A DNA stretch of 64,000 nucleotides from Brachyhypopomus gauderio (taxonomy: Eukaryota; Chordata; Actinopteri; Gymnotiformes; Hypopomidae): assembly GCF_052324685.1 (NCBI RefSeq), contig NC_135226.1:19353855-19417854 (forward strand). Direction: 5' to 3'. The position numbers were made by a program, and so were the translations under genes. The stretch's first letter is position 1, and each line of letters starts with the position of its first letter. The notes under the pieces were generated by a model. That model had not been told where the DNA came from and ran no database searches. It saw nothing but the letters and a program-made list of their open reading frames with translations. Positions 10,608 through 22,703 of this stretch are shown here, in pieces.

Positions 10608-13600
10608 AAGGGTCTTAAACTTCTTAAAACTCACAGCAGGAGCCAACCCCATGTGTTCCGTCCCTGCGTTCACACATCACCTCCGGACGGAACGGCGGAC
10701 AGCACGGAGTCCCTGGGAAACGCCGGCGGTGCTCGGGTGGGGGGGTGCCTCACTCTCGCGCTGCCTTCCAGAGCTAGAGACGCAGCCTCCTCCCCAGAGG
10801 GCCGCCAGTCCATTTACACCGACAACAAGACGCGCTTTACGTTTCATTGCTCAAGTCCCTGGCCGATACAGCCCCTGGCTTCAATAATCCACTTACGGTG
10901 GAATCGCACTTCACCACTCCCTGCATGATTAATAGACTTCTTTCTTTCTGAGGACAGCGCGCACTGCTGCCTTTTTGTATATTTTATCTTTTTTAAATGT
11001 CTTTATTTATTTTAAGAGGGCTGTAGCACAAGATATTTTCCATTAACGGAAAGTGCGGGAAAAAATAAAAAACGTTTCGGTCTGAAGCGATGAACGAGCT
11101 TCTAGAAAAGATCTGATGTGGCAAAGAGCTGAAGCCAATCCTGACAGCCTTGCCGCTGTGGATGAGTCACGCCATTCTCCTGAAAAATAACATCTCCGCT
11201 GTTGCCATGGCCGACAAACGGGGGGAGACCACCTGGTTCTGACGTGCTGCCGTGAGGTCGCAAAGAGCGGTGGAGACGGAGGGGTACGGCAGCCCGCGGT
11301 CTGCGTCACCAGAACCGACGCTTACGCCGGCAGCTTGCGGTCCGCTGAATAACTTGACAGACCAGCTATCGGTAAATACTCCAGCACGCAGACATGCTTA
11401 CAGCTGATAGCTGTATACCTCATATGCTCGCCTTCCCAAGGTCTGGCCAAAACAGGCCATGATCAGTCTTCATCCTCTCCACCCACAGCCCATATGCCCA
11501 GCCAGGCAGGAAACACAACACAGACTGCCGACGTGTCTGAGAACAGCCCTGGGAGGGACAGGGCTACTGCCAGAGACGTCCACCGCGGCAACCGGCACCA
11601 CACAACACCCTGAAATGGAGGTCTTCCAGCTCTCCACCCGCCCAAAACCACAGCCGCCTACCCCGACCACCCCACCCGGTACCAGCTCTCCTGACGAACG
11701 AACGTCGATCGCAGCACAGCACGGTTCCGTCGCGTCTCCCAGGTAGAAACGCGCACAGGAGTGCAGGAGTAACCGCACGCACGCACACGCGAGCGCCTTG
11801 CGAGAAGTTCCTCGTGGTTGAGCGCTGTTTAATAGCCTATGGCTGCTTGTTAATTATTCATGGCGTGCTCCAGTGCTCTTCTGCGGGCTTGTGTGTTCCT
11901 GGAGACAAACATCAGCTTCGCAGCTTCACCACACTGAGTAATGGCCAGATCTCTGCCACAAGTTGACTGGGGGAGAAATTAAACCAATAAAAAAACAAGG
12001 AAGCAATTGATGTTAATGGTCAGGTCCATGCCTTGGCTAGACAGAACCTGGCCCGGGCTGCTGTATGGGGGTGGGGGGACGGTTGCGATGGACGTCCCAG
12101 GCAGGGACGTGCTGCCCACAGCCGCAGCAACATCAGACCCTCGCCCTGCAGGTTCTGCGGGCCTGATTTAATGGACTGTTTTCTGAGAGTCCCTTCTGGG
12201 ACGCAGGGTGGGGCTCTGTGCTTTTCGTCAGCCATTAAGAGCGCTGCAGGCGCTCCCCGTCCACCTAAAAATCCCATCAGCGCCTTCTCCGAAATGAGCT
12301 CTGGCTCCGCACGTCTCCCCGGGGGGACTTGAGCGCGTCTGGAGCAGCCGCGTGGCTCGCTCTGACCCGGCCGCTGGCGGACTCGGCACGATGCAGGCAG
12401 CCTCTCCATCTCCAGGACCACCGGGCGTGAACGTGCAGACGCCGCACGCCACCGAAAGATTCAGTCTTACTCCTGACTGGGTCCCACGCAGCTATGCTGG
12501 TCTCCCCGTAGTTAGTCCCAACGAGCCCACACGCGAGTCCCCAAGTCTTTGGTGGATCACGCATTACAATGTCATTGATGGCAAACTGTGTTCGGTAAAA
12601 CCTGATGTGTCTGTGTCCGGTAAAGCCTGATGTGTCTGTGTTCGGTAAAACCTGATGTGTCTGTGTTCGGTAAAGCCCGATGTGTCTGTGTTCGGTAAAG
12701 CCTGATGTGTCTGTGTTCGGTAAAGCCCGATGTGTCTGTGTTCGGTAAAGCCCGATGTGTCTGTGTTCGGTAAAGCCCGATGTGTCTGTGTTCGGTAAAA
12801 CCTGATGTGTCTGTGTTCGGTAAAGCCCGATGTGTCTGTGTTCGGTAAAGCCCGATGTGTTTCTCATCAGTGGTGTAAAAAGCCAGAGTTAGGCAGAGGT
12901 CGCCCCTTTTATTAATATTTGATTGGAATCAATGAAACGAAGAATGAGATGCATGTGCTCAGTGCCTACACCACTGTCTGGAGACCAGAGGAGTCCAAGA
13001 GCACTAAGATCTGCATGTCTTCACCATGGAGCCCTCCTCCTCCTCGCCATGGTCATCCTGACCCCCTCCCTGCAGAGGTCAGGGTCGGTGTGGGGCGTTC
13101 TGTGTACGAGCTACCCCAAGTGGTTTCACCCGACCACCAAAGCTTACGGTTTGCTTTGAAAGAGCCAATGGAACAGAACCAATGGCTCTCAGAGCTGAGG
13201 GGCTCTTGATAGCTTTACCATGCCATGACTGAAACTCTTAAGTGGTTTCTGAAGCTCTCAAGCACTCAAGGCGTGCCACAGGACACAGAGGACATGGGAG
13301 CACACCCCACAATGCACCTGGGTAAAGTCAACATCGGTTGCTCTGTGGGATTCGCATGAATGATTGGCATAATACAACAGAAACACTCATAAACACTAAA
13401 ACCTCATCCCATTAAAGCATGAAAGCTCTGAATGGCGCAGGAATGAAAAATATACTGGAAGCAAGAGGTCTCACTCACACTCACTACGGAGTGTACACTT
13501 TCAAGAAGTGTGGACTTCTAAGCACCAACACAAATCCCTCCCTTTTTTACAGAGTACATCTAACGGCCGTCTTCAAACACATTTTTAAAGGATGGACAAG

Positions 13601-16600
13601 GAATGGATGTAAAATATTACTGGACTACGGTCTTTTCTTGTTGGTCCCAAAAGGACGCTTTGAATTTGGTCCACATTAGTCTAGACTAGGGGTGGGTATC
13701 ACCACTGGTTTCCCAGTTCGATTCGATTCCGATTTACAAGGTCCCGATTCAATTCGATTTTCGATTCAATATCGATCTGATTCGATATCGATTCTTGTAG
13801 CGAAATTTCAGTTACAATAAAAAGTGTAGTTTGAATGTGAAATGTTGTAATGATACAAGGAACACTCAAACTTTATTAAAATGTATTAAGATATTAGTGT
13901 TTATACTGTGAACAACTTTTTTTAAATATCAATTAATGCACACACTTTCACATAGCTCCTTTACCAGAAAAGTCATTGAAAGTGGTTTTGAACAGCCCTT
14001 TAAAGTGCAAATTAAGTAAAAAAAAAAACATTTATAAACATAGTTCAGAATATTGTAAACATTAAGGTCCAAAAACTAAGATTTATTTATGACTGCTTTC
14101 TGACATCTTGGAGATTGTCAAATTTTTCTGTTGAGAAAACTTCACAGCTTTATACTTGACACGTTGCGACTGGCGTGAGGGTCCGCGCAACGTAAATGAC
14201 GTAATCGCGGTGGCTCTGCCCGTGCGCTGTCGCTTTGCGAGGTCGTGCACCTCTTGAATTTTGTAACTTCGCGTGCGCCGTGCTTCAGCGCAATTAACAA
14301 AGTCATGTTTGCATGGTTCATACACTTAAACAACGGTATGCATATGCAGGGAAAATTGGCCAATTCTAAAGATCGATCTCAGGTTTAATAAATCGATATC
14401 GAATCATTCAAATGAAGATCGATTTGAATAAAAAAATCTATTTTTTTATGCACACCCCTAGTCTAGACTAACATAGCTAACATATCTTTAAGAGGTGAGT
14501 GGCCTTAACTGACCCTCAGGATCTCATTTGACCTGCTGAGTGCACATGACCCTTTTACCAGGTCATCCCACCATCTTTAAAATGAACAATAATAAACAAT
14601 AATTAATGTTTATAGTATCTAGGTAATAGAAACCAAATACATATGTAAAAAAGTCACGCAGGTTTGAAGAAGTGTGGTGTATGTTTCAATACGGTTTCCT
14701 CCAAAGGATGTTACAACACCATCAGTGCAGATACGCCATGTCACAAAAGCCATGATGAGAGAGCTAGGAAGGACCCTTCTACAGGGTCAAAGGTCAAAGC
14801 TTTGAATGTGTGTGTTTTCAATAAACCGGTTCAAGGTATTGCATGCTTTAAGTGGATCCTGCCAACAAAGTGGTTTAAGCCCCCTGTACACTACACTAAT
14901 ATCCAGTTGGTCAGCACAGTAGTTTTGCCTTAGAAATTGAACCGATTCTGTTCCTCCATTACACGCCCGCTGAAACATGCTGTTTTTTAATAGATGATGT
15001 CATTAGCTAAGAGCCTCGTTCATTGTTACAGTGGCCCCACTGGCCATGAAACAACAACAAACATTTCTTCTCCCTGCCTTCAAATGTTTCCCACCCCTCA
15101 CCAAAACCTCTTTTAAGTGTGCAAGTTCAGAAACGTGTCCAAGAGCAGGAACACAGGCCAATTACAGTAATGGGGAGGTAAACACAGTGTGTTCTGGCCC
15201 CTGTCAGTATTTCTCTGCACTTCCGTTCAGAACAAGTTTCAACAGCTCCAACACACTAAGTGACAGATTCCTGCTTTAAGGGACAAAGCCTAAACAGCAG
15301 CAGCCTATAATGCACTACAATGCTTTATAATGTGCTATAATGCACTACAATGTGCTATTATGTACTATTATGTACTCAAGGGTCTGTGCCCTTGAGCAAG
15401 GCACCTAACCCCAACTGCTCCCCGGGCGCCGGGCTAGGGCTGCCCACCGCTCTGGGCATGTGTGATCCACAACCCCCTAGTAATCACTAGTGTGTGTGTG
15501 TGTGTGTGTGTGTTCTAACTGCACAGATGGGTTAAAAGCGGAGGACAAATTTTGATTGCGGTGTAAAAAAAATCACAATTGACAAAATACGGCACATTTA
15601 TAATGTACTACAATGCGCTATAATGCGCTATCATGCGCTATAATGCACTATAATGCGCTATTATGTGCTATAATGCGCTATAATGCACTATAATGCGCTA
15701 TTATGTGCTATAATGCACTATAATCCATTTCAAAATGCTACACGTGGACACAGAGAGAGATTAGAGAGGGCGTGAGGTGTCCCAATGTGTGGCCAGAGGG
15801 TCTGAGTCTGCCTGCCCGGCAAGACGGGAGCAGGACAGATCTGTCGGCCTGTACACTGTGTTCCTGTCCCAGACGATGTCCAGACAGAAGCCCCATTTCC
15901 GCAGGGGGGGGGCGTTAGCTATGTGGCAAGGGAGCGTGACTGCAGCGTACCTCTGAATCCTGTGTGAAATCTGGGGGCTAAATGACAATCGCACTCTGTT
16001 CTCGAATGTTGCGTGTATTAAAAAATAAAAACAAATCGTCAGAGAAGAGCTTTTTGTTTGTTAAACAAACAACTAAGAGCACGTTTATCGTAGCAGGAAT
16101 GTGACGGAGTCAAACCCTTCATTTTGCCTTCCTCACACGCCACCACACCTCATCGTCAGTGTCAGTGGTACTCAACCCATCCTGTTCTCTGACAGGAAAC
16201 CATTAGTTAACACAGATCTCACAACCAGGGCTGTATTTCCACATTTGCATCTTGTGTTGTAACCTTATTGTTCAGTAAGATCACACACATGCATACACAC
16301 AGCAGGTGAAGTTGGATATGTCAAAAAGGCATGTTCTTAAAAAGGCTATTTAAGGCACTGGCTGCAATATCTTCAAAGAGAAAGACAGATGGGCACCTTA
16401 ACCAAACAAGTTAATAAGGGGCTTTAATGTCCAGAAGCAGAACGCTGCTGGTTTGTGTTTTAGTATTCTGCTGTGGACTGTAATTACAGCAAAACAATTA
16501 CACTTTGAAATTCAATTAAACCAGTATGCAATACAGTCCATGAGGTGGTGATCTGCAGAGGAGATGATTCAGTCTGCCCTTCCCCAACCACGCCCCACTT

Positions 16601-17591
16601 CTCCCCAAACCCCACCCTAAGCCCCAGCCCTCTCCCAATCATACCCCATCCCTCCCCTTCCCCAAACCCACCCCATCCATCTCCCAATAACAACCCCCCC
16701 CAACCCTAACCTGCTGGAGTCGCAACACAAGTCACGCCGGCCAGCTGCCACTTACTTAGAGAGGGACACGCCTCCTGCCTTCCCGATGAGCTCTTCGTGA
16801 TGCAGGACCGCCTCGTTCCAGGGAACGTCCAAGAACTTGAGCAGTGTCCTCATCCACTTCTCAGGGTGGAGGACGAGCTGCTCGTAGTGCACTGGCAGGC
16901 ACTTGTCGGCCGCCTCCAGGCACTGAGTGTACATGGTCTCTATGGCGCGGTTCCACTTGGTGAGGCAGTCACGGTAGCTGTTCAGGTCGAAGCCCGCGAT
17001 CGTGACCTTGCGCGAGATCATGGAGTGGACGGAGGCGCGCCCGTCACGGATCATGAGGACGAACTTGGCACGTGGAAAGATCTTGGCCAAGTAGGAGAGG
17101 GACTTCAGGGCGAACGGGTCCTTGTTGCACAGGTAGGCGGCCGGCTCTCCGTGTTTGACGATGATCTCCAGCAGGAAGGCCTGCATGGCCGCGTCCAGAA
17201 CCTCGTCGGTGACGCCCGCCTCGTCCAGACGCATCTTCTCGCGGCCCGAGCGGCTCCACATCTGCTTCATGGCCAGGATGCGCGGGATGACGCGGGTCTC
17301 CTCGCCGCAGCGGACGTCCGGGTGGGCGTCCAGCATGGCGCGCATCAGCGTGGTCCCGCTGCGGGGCACGCCGCCGATGAAGATGAGCGGCATGTCCTTG
17401 TTGTAGACGAAGGGGCTGCTGAGGTTGTGTCCCGTACGCAGCGTGGCGTGCAGGCTGCCCAACAGGGGCGCCACCACCCGCTCCTCCGCCCGGTGGTGGC
17501 ACTCCATGGCGTGCCGGCCCAGGTAGAAGACTGTGACGGAGCTGATGACCAAGCAGGCCACCAGAAGGTTCTGCCTCAGCTTGCCGATCAT
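7896..17591 (-). CDS. tpst1: Tyrosylprotein sulfotransferase 1 (3' end missing), two coding exons
   Basis: Tpst1 transfers sulfate from PAPS to tyrosines of secreted and membrane proteins in the trans-Golgi. Coding exons are 17591-16756 (836 nt) and 8094-7896 (199 nt), joined in phase 2 through an AA-G lysine codon; both boundaries have GT-AG signals. They give 345 residues, against 370 in human TPST1 as I recall it, so only about 25 C-terminal residues are missing; exon 2 ends in a good GTGAGT donor after NTRR. Residues 8-25 are a type II signal anchor. The 5'-phosphosulfate loop is GGVPRSGTT (73-81), the catalytic glutamate lies in CGEET (95-99), and the 3'-phosphate motif is RDGRASVHS (182-190). 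The N-terminus ([20 protein letters not shown]) and [13 protein letters not shown] favour TPST1 over TPST2. Confidence 0.95.
8286..8313. repeat. Poly-C tract
   Basis: Twenty-eight consecutive cytosines, a likely polymorphic or sequencing-sensitive tract. Confidence 0.9.
8986..10108. repeat. Minisatellite with 47/56-bp units in a higher-order array
   Basis: About 22 tandem units of ctcactactcagtgatctat... occur in two lengths. The 47-bp form lacks, and the 56-bp form contains, a 9-bp insert (cagtctcct or cagtctctt). In the second half the units follow the order 56, 56', 47, 47, a 206-bp higher-order period. Most copies differ by only one or two bases, so the array is young or homogenised. It is intronic in tpst1. 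Confidence 0.95.
10572..10602. repeat. (TG)n microsatellite
   Basis: A run of about 15 TG dinucleotides. Confidence 0.9.
12586..12868. repeat. 25-bp minisatellite
   Basis: About 11 tandem copies of a 25-bp unit (tgtgtctgtgttcggtaaag plus 5 bases) with C/T and A/G variants near the junction (aaacctgat, aaagcccga). Because 25 is not a multiple of 3, the minus strand reads through all frames and yields a 25-residue periodic peptide in an ORF at 12277-12867. I take that ORF as an artefact of the repeat. Confidence 0.95.
13687..14460. mobile_element. Non-autonomous hAT element (MITE)
   Basis: The 774-bp element starts taggggtgggtatc and ends gcacaccccta, giving short imperfect terminal inverted repeats. 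It is flanked by a perfect 8-bp target duplication, GTCTAGAC, at 13679-13686 and 14461-14468. The duplication length and its NTCTAGAN form are typical of hAT insertion. The interior is rich in ATCGAT/GATTCGATT motifs near both ends and has no transposase ORF. Confidence 0.88.
15312..15725. repeat. TAATGC 10-bp repeat interrupted by an SINE-like fragment
   Basis: Units such as gctataatgc and actataatgc run at 15312-15375 and again at 15598-15725. Between them lies a segment containing cccttgagcaaggcacctaa, a (TG)n run and gatgggttaaaagcggagg, which resembles the body and tail of fish tRNA-derived SINEs. The arrangement suggests insertion into, or co-amplification with, the repeat. Confidence 0.6.
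16756..17591 (-). CDS. tpst1: tpst1 first coding exon
   Basis: It encodes residues 1-278 plus two bases: the membrane anchor, stem and most of the sulfotransferase fold. The donor after VSLS-AA is GTAAGT, at 16755-16750. The start at 17591 is chosen because [10 protein letters not shown] aligns with the N-terminus of human TPST1. The exon is much richer in GC than the flanking introns. Confidence 0.95.
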
Positions 17592-17788
17592 CTCGGAGAA
17601 GGGAGGGGAAGCCTGAGGGCGGGGCTTGTGGGCGGGTGCTGCGGAGGGAGGGGGCGGGGCTGACGCTGGACAAGGGGAGGGGAAAGGGCCGAGGGAGAGG
17701 CCCGTTCTTCAGGAGGTCCGGGAGACACACGAGCGGACATCGGGTTCCCCAGCACGCAGGTCTCGCCAAACGCCCAGCGCCATCAGGC
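17592..17788 (-). other. tpst1: tpst1 5' UTR portion of exon 2
   Basis: A strong acceptor (tttgtgtttgcag, minus strand) lies just before 17788, which gives a 197-nt GC-rich leader before the start codon. The leader contains a short upstream ORF, described separately. Confidence 0.7.
17709..17783 (-). promoter_or_regulatory. Upstream ORF in the tpst1 leader
   Basis: An ATG five nucleotides after the predicted splice acceptor opens a 24-codon frame (MALGVWRDLR...) that ends at a TGA 117 nt before the tpst1 start. If the exon boundary is right, every transcript carries this uORF, which could lower Tpst1 translation. A role is inferred from position only. Confidence 0.4.
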
Positions 17789-18764
17789 CTGCAAACACAA
17801 AGCAGAGCACAGGGCCGTCATCCACTCCGCATGAGACTACGGCATCTCATATGGGTCATTTCACCAGACTATTGATCTCAGGTCAACACTACAGTCGCAT
17901 TTAAACATGAAAAGAACACACACACACAAAAAACCCCTCAGTCGACAGGCAGTGAGTGGCTGGATGAAAGACCGCACCGGAAACTCATATCGAACTTCAC
18001 TATATTGAGCAATAAGCAGAATTGGATTCTTCTGAGAACTGGGGAGCGATGAGACACCCGTTAACAGACACTGATCTGGTCGGGTTTCCCTCATTTCGGC
18101 TCATCTTTCAATTGTGCTTCGGAGACAGTTCAGAGAAGCCATCTCCACCGGAAACAAGACGCGTGACCTCAAAGCCTTTAATTTGCCGGGCTGTATGCAT
18201 ACTTAAGGAGCGAGCGGCTAGCCCCACACAACAGGAGCACATAAACACCCCACCGCACACAGCTGGCTCAGACTCGCTGGTCGTGTCGTGAGGTTTTCCT
18301 CTTGTGCTATTCTCCGACCAAAGTGGTCATCGGCCCAACACAGGCGGCCCGCGGTGAAATCGGCGCTGGGACGTGCTGGTCAAAGACGGGCAGAAACAGA
18401 AGGGCTGCGGGTCATGACACGGGCAGGAATCACAGTCTTCCTGCCACCAACTCATTATTGTAATGGGAGACGTGGGATCATGTCAATGTGGCCTGGTTTT
18501 CAGGACAAGCGTTGGAGGATTTAGGACAAACTTAGATGAAGATGTCCATTAGAATCCAGCAAATATTTTCATTTGTGATTATCTAATGTTTATTGCAGTA
18601 AAGGCCAATAAGAGAGAGGAGAGGGTTTCTTAAAGTATTTGACAACTCTGAACAAACCCCCACAAATGTCCATTTGACCAGATCACATTATGTTCACATG
18701 GGGCATGTTTCTCATTTTTACACTTTTTGTCAAGAGTTTCAGGACTGGTGTGTGAGAGAGAGAC

Positions 18765-18767
<3 letters not shown>

Positions 18768-18806
<39 letters not shown>
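18768..18806. repeat. (GA)n microsatellite
   Basis: About 19 GA units in the tpst1 first intron. Confidence 0.9.
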
Positions 18807-18809
<3 letters not shown>

Positions 18810-19546
18810 CAGTATTGTGGGCTCGTCTAACCTCAGCTAAAAGCCAAGGAAGTGGAAAAAGTTCAGATGAGCTCAAGGACAACATGTAAACTAAAGATGA
18901 CGAGAGTGAAACAAGCTCTACTCCATTTGCAGGGTTTAGTTTTTTTGTTTTTTTAACAAACTGATGAAATTTGGCAGTCCATCAGGAATGGAAAGCATGC
19001 TACAGACATCTCAACTGGGTTTTAATGAAAATGCCAAGACAAAGAACCGCAGTACATCTGCTGCTGTCTGTCCAAGGAGACCAGGAATAGTGAGAAGAAC
19101 CCTGAGAAAGATGCAAGCAACGTCAGAACATCACAATGGATTACGGCACTTGGCTTCCTGTCACACCTGTCCTCACATGGCAGCTTCCCAACACGTTTAG
19201 AAACAAGGTTAGATGAAGAGGAGGTTTGATGAAGAGGAGATCTGAGCTTGTCCGATTCCTCAGCCACAGGACGATGATGCTGTCAGGGGGAAACATGATT
19301 GCCAAACTCTAGTCCTACCAATCACAGTGGATCACCATTACTGAAGACGTTTAGTTTCAGCAAGCATGGCACGTCCTTTGCCAAAAGGACAAAACACTCG
19401 AACTCTGTCTGGTTCTGCATGCAATGCCGGGGCCTAAGAAACCGACCGATTAAAATACAGAAACCTCAGGAGGTTCCACGTCTCGTGATCAGTGGAGAAC
19501 GGCCAGACCAAACAGTAGCACAATAGCAGCGCAGAACAGACAGTAT

Positions 19547-19552
<6 letters not shown>

Positions 19553-19590
<38 letters not shown>
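19553..19590. repeat. (GA)n microsatellite
   Basis: About 18 GA units, followed by an AAAT-type run (about 19605-19626). Confidence 0.9.
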
Positions 19591-19592
<2 letters not shown>

Positions 19593-22436
19593 TAAAATAA
19601 CAAAATAAATAAATAAATAAATAAAAACAGCTGACAGAGCGAAAACAAAGAAAACCATGTGAAGGGCTCCAACGAATCTCCATTTAAATGTCTGTTGCAT
19701 ACAGAGCGGGGGGACATTCAAAGTATAAGAACAGACTCATATGCAAATGTGTTGCACATGTACTCGGATGTATCTGGCAATGTTACAATCACCTTTGAGA
19801 GGAACCGGCACAGAACGACCCCCACAGCTAACAGACTACAGCGGTTAGGCAACATTTAGTCTCAAGTTTCATCTCGGTAAAGCCGAAATCAAGAAGGTGT
19901 TGGTGTTAAATTAAGAGTGCCTCCTCGCTGCTGTTACAGATACCCACCACTGGATTTCCCATTGATCTGTTTGGGGGCCTTCCATAGGCCTGTGTGGCCA
20001 CCAGACCGCATGAACGGTTAATAATGAGCACTTCAACAAGGTTTGATGGTCAACATACGAAGGGCCGCTTTCACAACAACGTGGCAGACAATCTCACACA
20101 GAGGAGAAACAGATTCTTCTATCTCAACTCTAGAGAACGAGAGGACCACTCATATTTCATTGCTCAAGAGATATGGTGGGATTAAAAAAAATATGCTTGG
20201 AAGCCTTTCTTTATTGTATTCATTGCTTCTTGACCGTGTCCAACAGACTTTTTCAGGTTGCCGCAACGCTCCCGAAGGTTCAGCTCTGTCCTGCTAATGT
20301 AGGTTAGTGTCTTTCCCATTTCTGAAACAGAAGCGTGTGATGTTGCTTGGCATGAGTATAAAGATGATCGCCCCAATTTCACATTAGTGTGAAACACAGT
20401 ACCAGGGTCTGCTGCCAGTGCACTTCTGTATAACGTAGCTCAAGTTATTTTGGTAATAAGAGCAGCGTTGTAACGGACATGCTTGCTTACTTTACGCTAA
20501 TCTCAAATACAAGACATTACATTGCAACAGAAAATGCAGAGAGATACGCTGACAGATTTAACTGCTATTAGATAATAGTTCATCTGGATCAAAGCAGCCA
20601 TCAAAAATGCAAACAAGGATCTGAAATATCAGTGCAAAAATGATTTTGTTTGAATATATTACATCTCTAATTGGTGCTACTACACAGGTTAGTGCAGTGT
20701 CATCCTCCTCTTTAATTAATTTACACAGGCAATGCAGACAGCAGAAAAACAAGGAAACCCCATAAATGTTCTTTACCAACTTTAATAATAATCAATAGTG
20801 ACACTCGAAAGTCATTCAGCAACACGTACATCTCAACTACGGTGTTTTATTGGTGATGGTGGTGTTGGAGAAAGCGGTTATTTTAGTCTGAACTACATCT
20901 TTAAAGATGCATGTAGGTGAGGGTGTCAACTCTGAGGTGTTTCTTCATGAAAACACTAACAATTAGGCATTTTGCTTGTCCTCATACCTTCCTTTGCTCT
21001 AAAAAAACTCATCTGGACTTTGATAATTACCGTAACCAACTATTCTACAGCATGAAATAAAAATGAATTAACTAACTAAATAAAAGATTGCTTGGAAAAG
21101 CACAAGAATTATTTTTTTAACACCACCATATTTTATACTGCAGTCTTACAGCCTTCAATGTATTACAAACGGACTCCTCCAACCTGAAACCATGTTGCAT
21201 GAAGGGAAATTGTGTTAATCCTTGCCAAAGAAAAGCTTCCTCGGCCTGCACCAGCAGACAGACCCCTCCTCATGACCCTGGGGCCCCTACACACCCACCA
21301 AATGCCTGGAAGATATTTTTTACCAAAAGGGAGGCCTTTCCATCACACATCTTTAGCTCAATTTGTGAAACAGAATCACCCTGAAAAGATCCTCTACGCA
21401 TTTCACGTTTAACCCTGACCCCTTCCCCTGATCACTGCTTTAAGGGTCAACCTGGCGCAGTAAAACCAAAGACCCCCTAAAGAATCGCTGCTAAAGGGAA
21501 CCAAATTGCGCTGCTGTGTGGCGTGGGTCAGCAGACCTCCCTGTAGCCCAAACCAACAGATGGGGCAGCCAGACAAAATGTGGTCTACTGAACAACAACA
21601 ACAAAACAATTAAAAACAGCACAGTAATTCAGCTATTCCTGAGTTTGACACATATAATCTCGGGGGGTCTCTGAGTAACCACCAAGCCCACACAAGAGGC
21701 GCTCAGTGTTCGTTCAGCTTCCACTCGCTCGAATTAACACCACCGGTTAATGCCTGGTGCAGACAACTTCAGAAAGCCATCAAGAAACGGCAGGTTTAGA
21801 ATTCAGCCTCGAATTCAGCAAAGGAACAAGTTACAAACTTACAAAAGGCTTTATATAGCTGATCTCTCCACATCATCTCCAATAGTTCATTATCTCTTTA
21901 TTTATTTAGCTGTAACCTCTGAGTAAAGATTACTGATGTTTGAAATCCTCAAAGACGGGTTTTCACCCGTCTAAATAATGCCATCCACGTGACATTTATA
22001 TGTTCTGAGAGCCGAGGACAGTCCACCGTACACTGGTGAAGGAGCGCACACATCCTGTTGTACTATGAAAATATTAAACAGAAAGAAAAGGTCTGGTCTG
22101 ATGTGTTCATGGCCAGCTGTACAGCCCATGTGACTGGCTAAAATAACCCTGTTGACTTTAGCTGAAGGCTAGCTAGCATCTTCGCCAAATTATAGCAAAG
22201 GCACGTCATTTGCTGCAGAGTCAGGGAGCATGAGTATGCTACACTGAGTCAGCTCGGCATGGCGTTCATGATTAAGCCCCTGGTCAGGCGCACAATGCCG
22301 GCGTTATAATTTCTCCATTCATGACACATTTGCTCACATGCATTTAAAGAATTATGTTATGATAACATTCATTCAAAGTGCTTCTGAATTAACTGCACTA
22401 AGTCCTGCTTCTCTGGAATATACACACACATACACA

Positions 22437-22440
<4 letters not shown>

Positions 22441-22484
<44 letters not shown>
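22441..22484. repeat. (CA)n microsatellite
   Basis: About 22 AC units followed by a short GT run, which could fold as a small hairpin. Confidence 0.9.
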
Positions 22485-22487
<3 letters not shown>

Positions 22488-22655
22488 TGTGTATAAACAT
22501 TATTTGTTTGTTTTTTGTGATAGAGACAGCGATCATCCAGGAAGCCGAAAAAATGGATGAGCTTGTTCTGGGAATGAGACCTGGGTGTGAGACTTGGGTA
22601 TGAGACCTGGGTATGAGACCTGTATGGTTGCTGCCCTCGGTATTTGTCACATATA

Positions 22656-22656
22656 T

Positions 22657-22689
<33 letters not shown>

Positions 22690-22703
22690 ACACACACACA
22701 CAC
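22656..22703. repeat. (CA)n microsatellite
   Basis: About 24 CA units with one TA interruption. Confidence 0.9.

Larger units (their letters stand above)
8095..16755. other. tpst1 intron between coding exons; repeat-rich
   Basis: This 8.7-kb intron holds the higher-order minisatellite (about 8986-10108), a (TG)n run (10572-10602), the 25-bp minisatellite (about 12586-12868), the hAT MITE (13687-14460), an SINE-like fragment inside a TAATGC repeat (15312-15725) and a poly-C run (8286-8313). I see no supported exon. ORFs at 10.1, 11.5 and 12.3 kb are unassigned or repeat-derived. Confidence 0.6.

Noticed and set aside
12277..12867. 196-residue minus-strand ORF
   Set aside because: Two thirds is the 25-bp minisatellite; the rest matches nothing I know.
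16797..17769. Long ORFs on both strands over the tpst1 exon
   Set aside because: They are other-frame shadows of the GC-rich tpst1 coding exon; the TPST frame has the family motifs.
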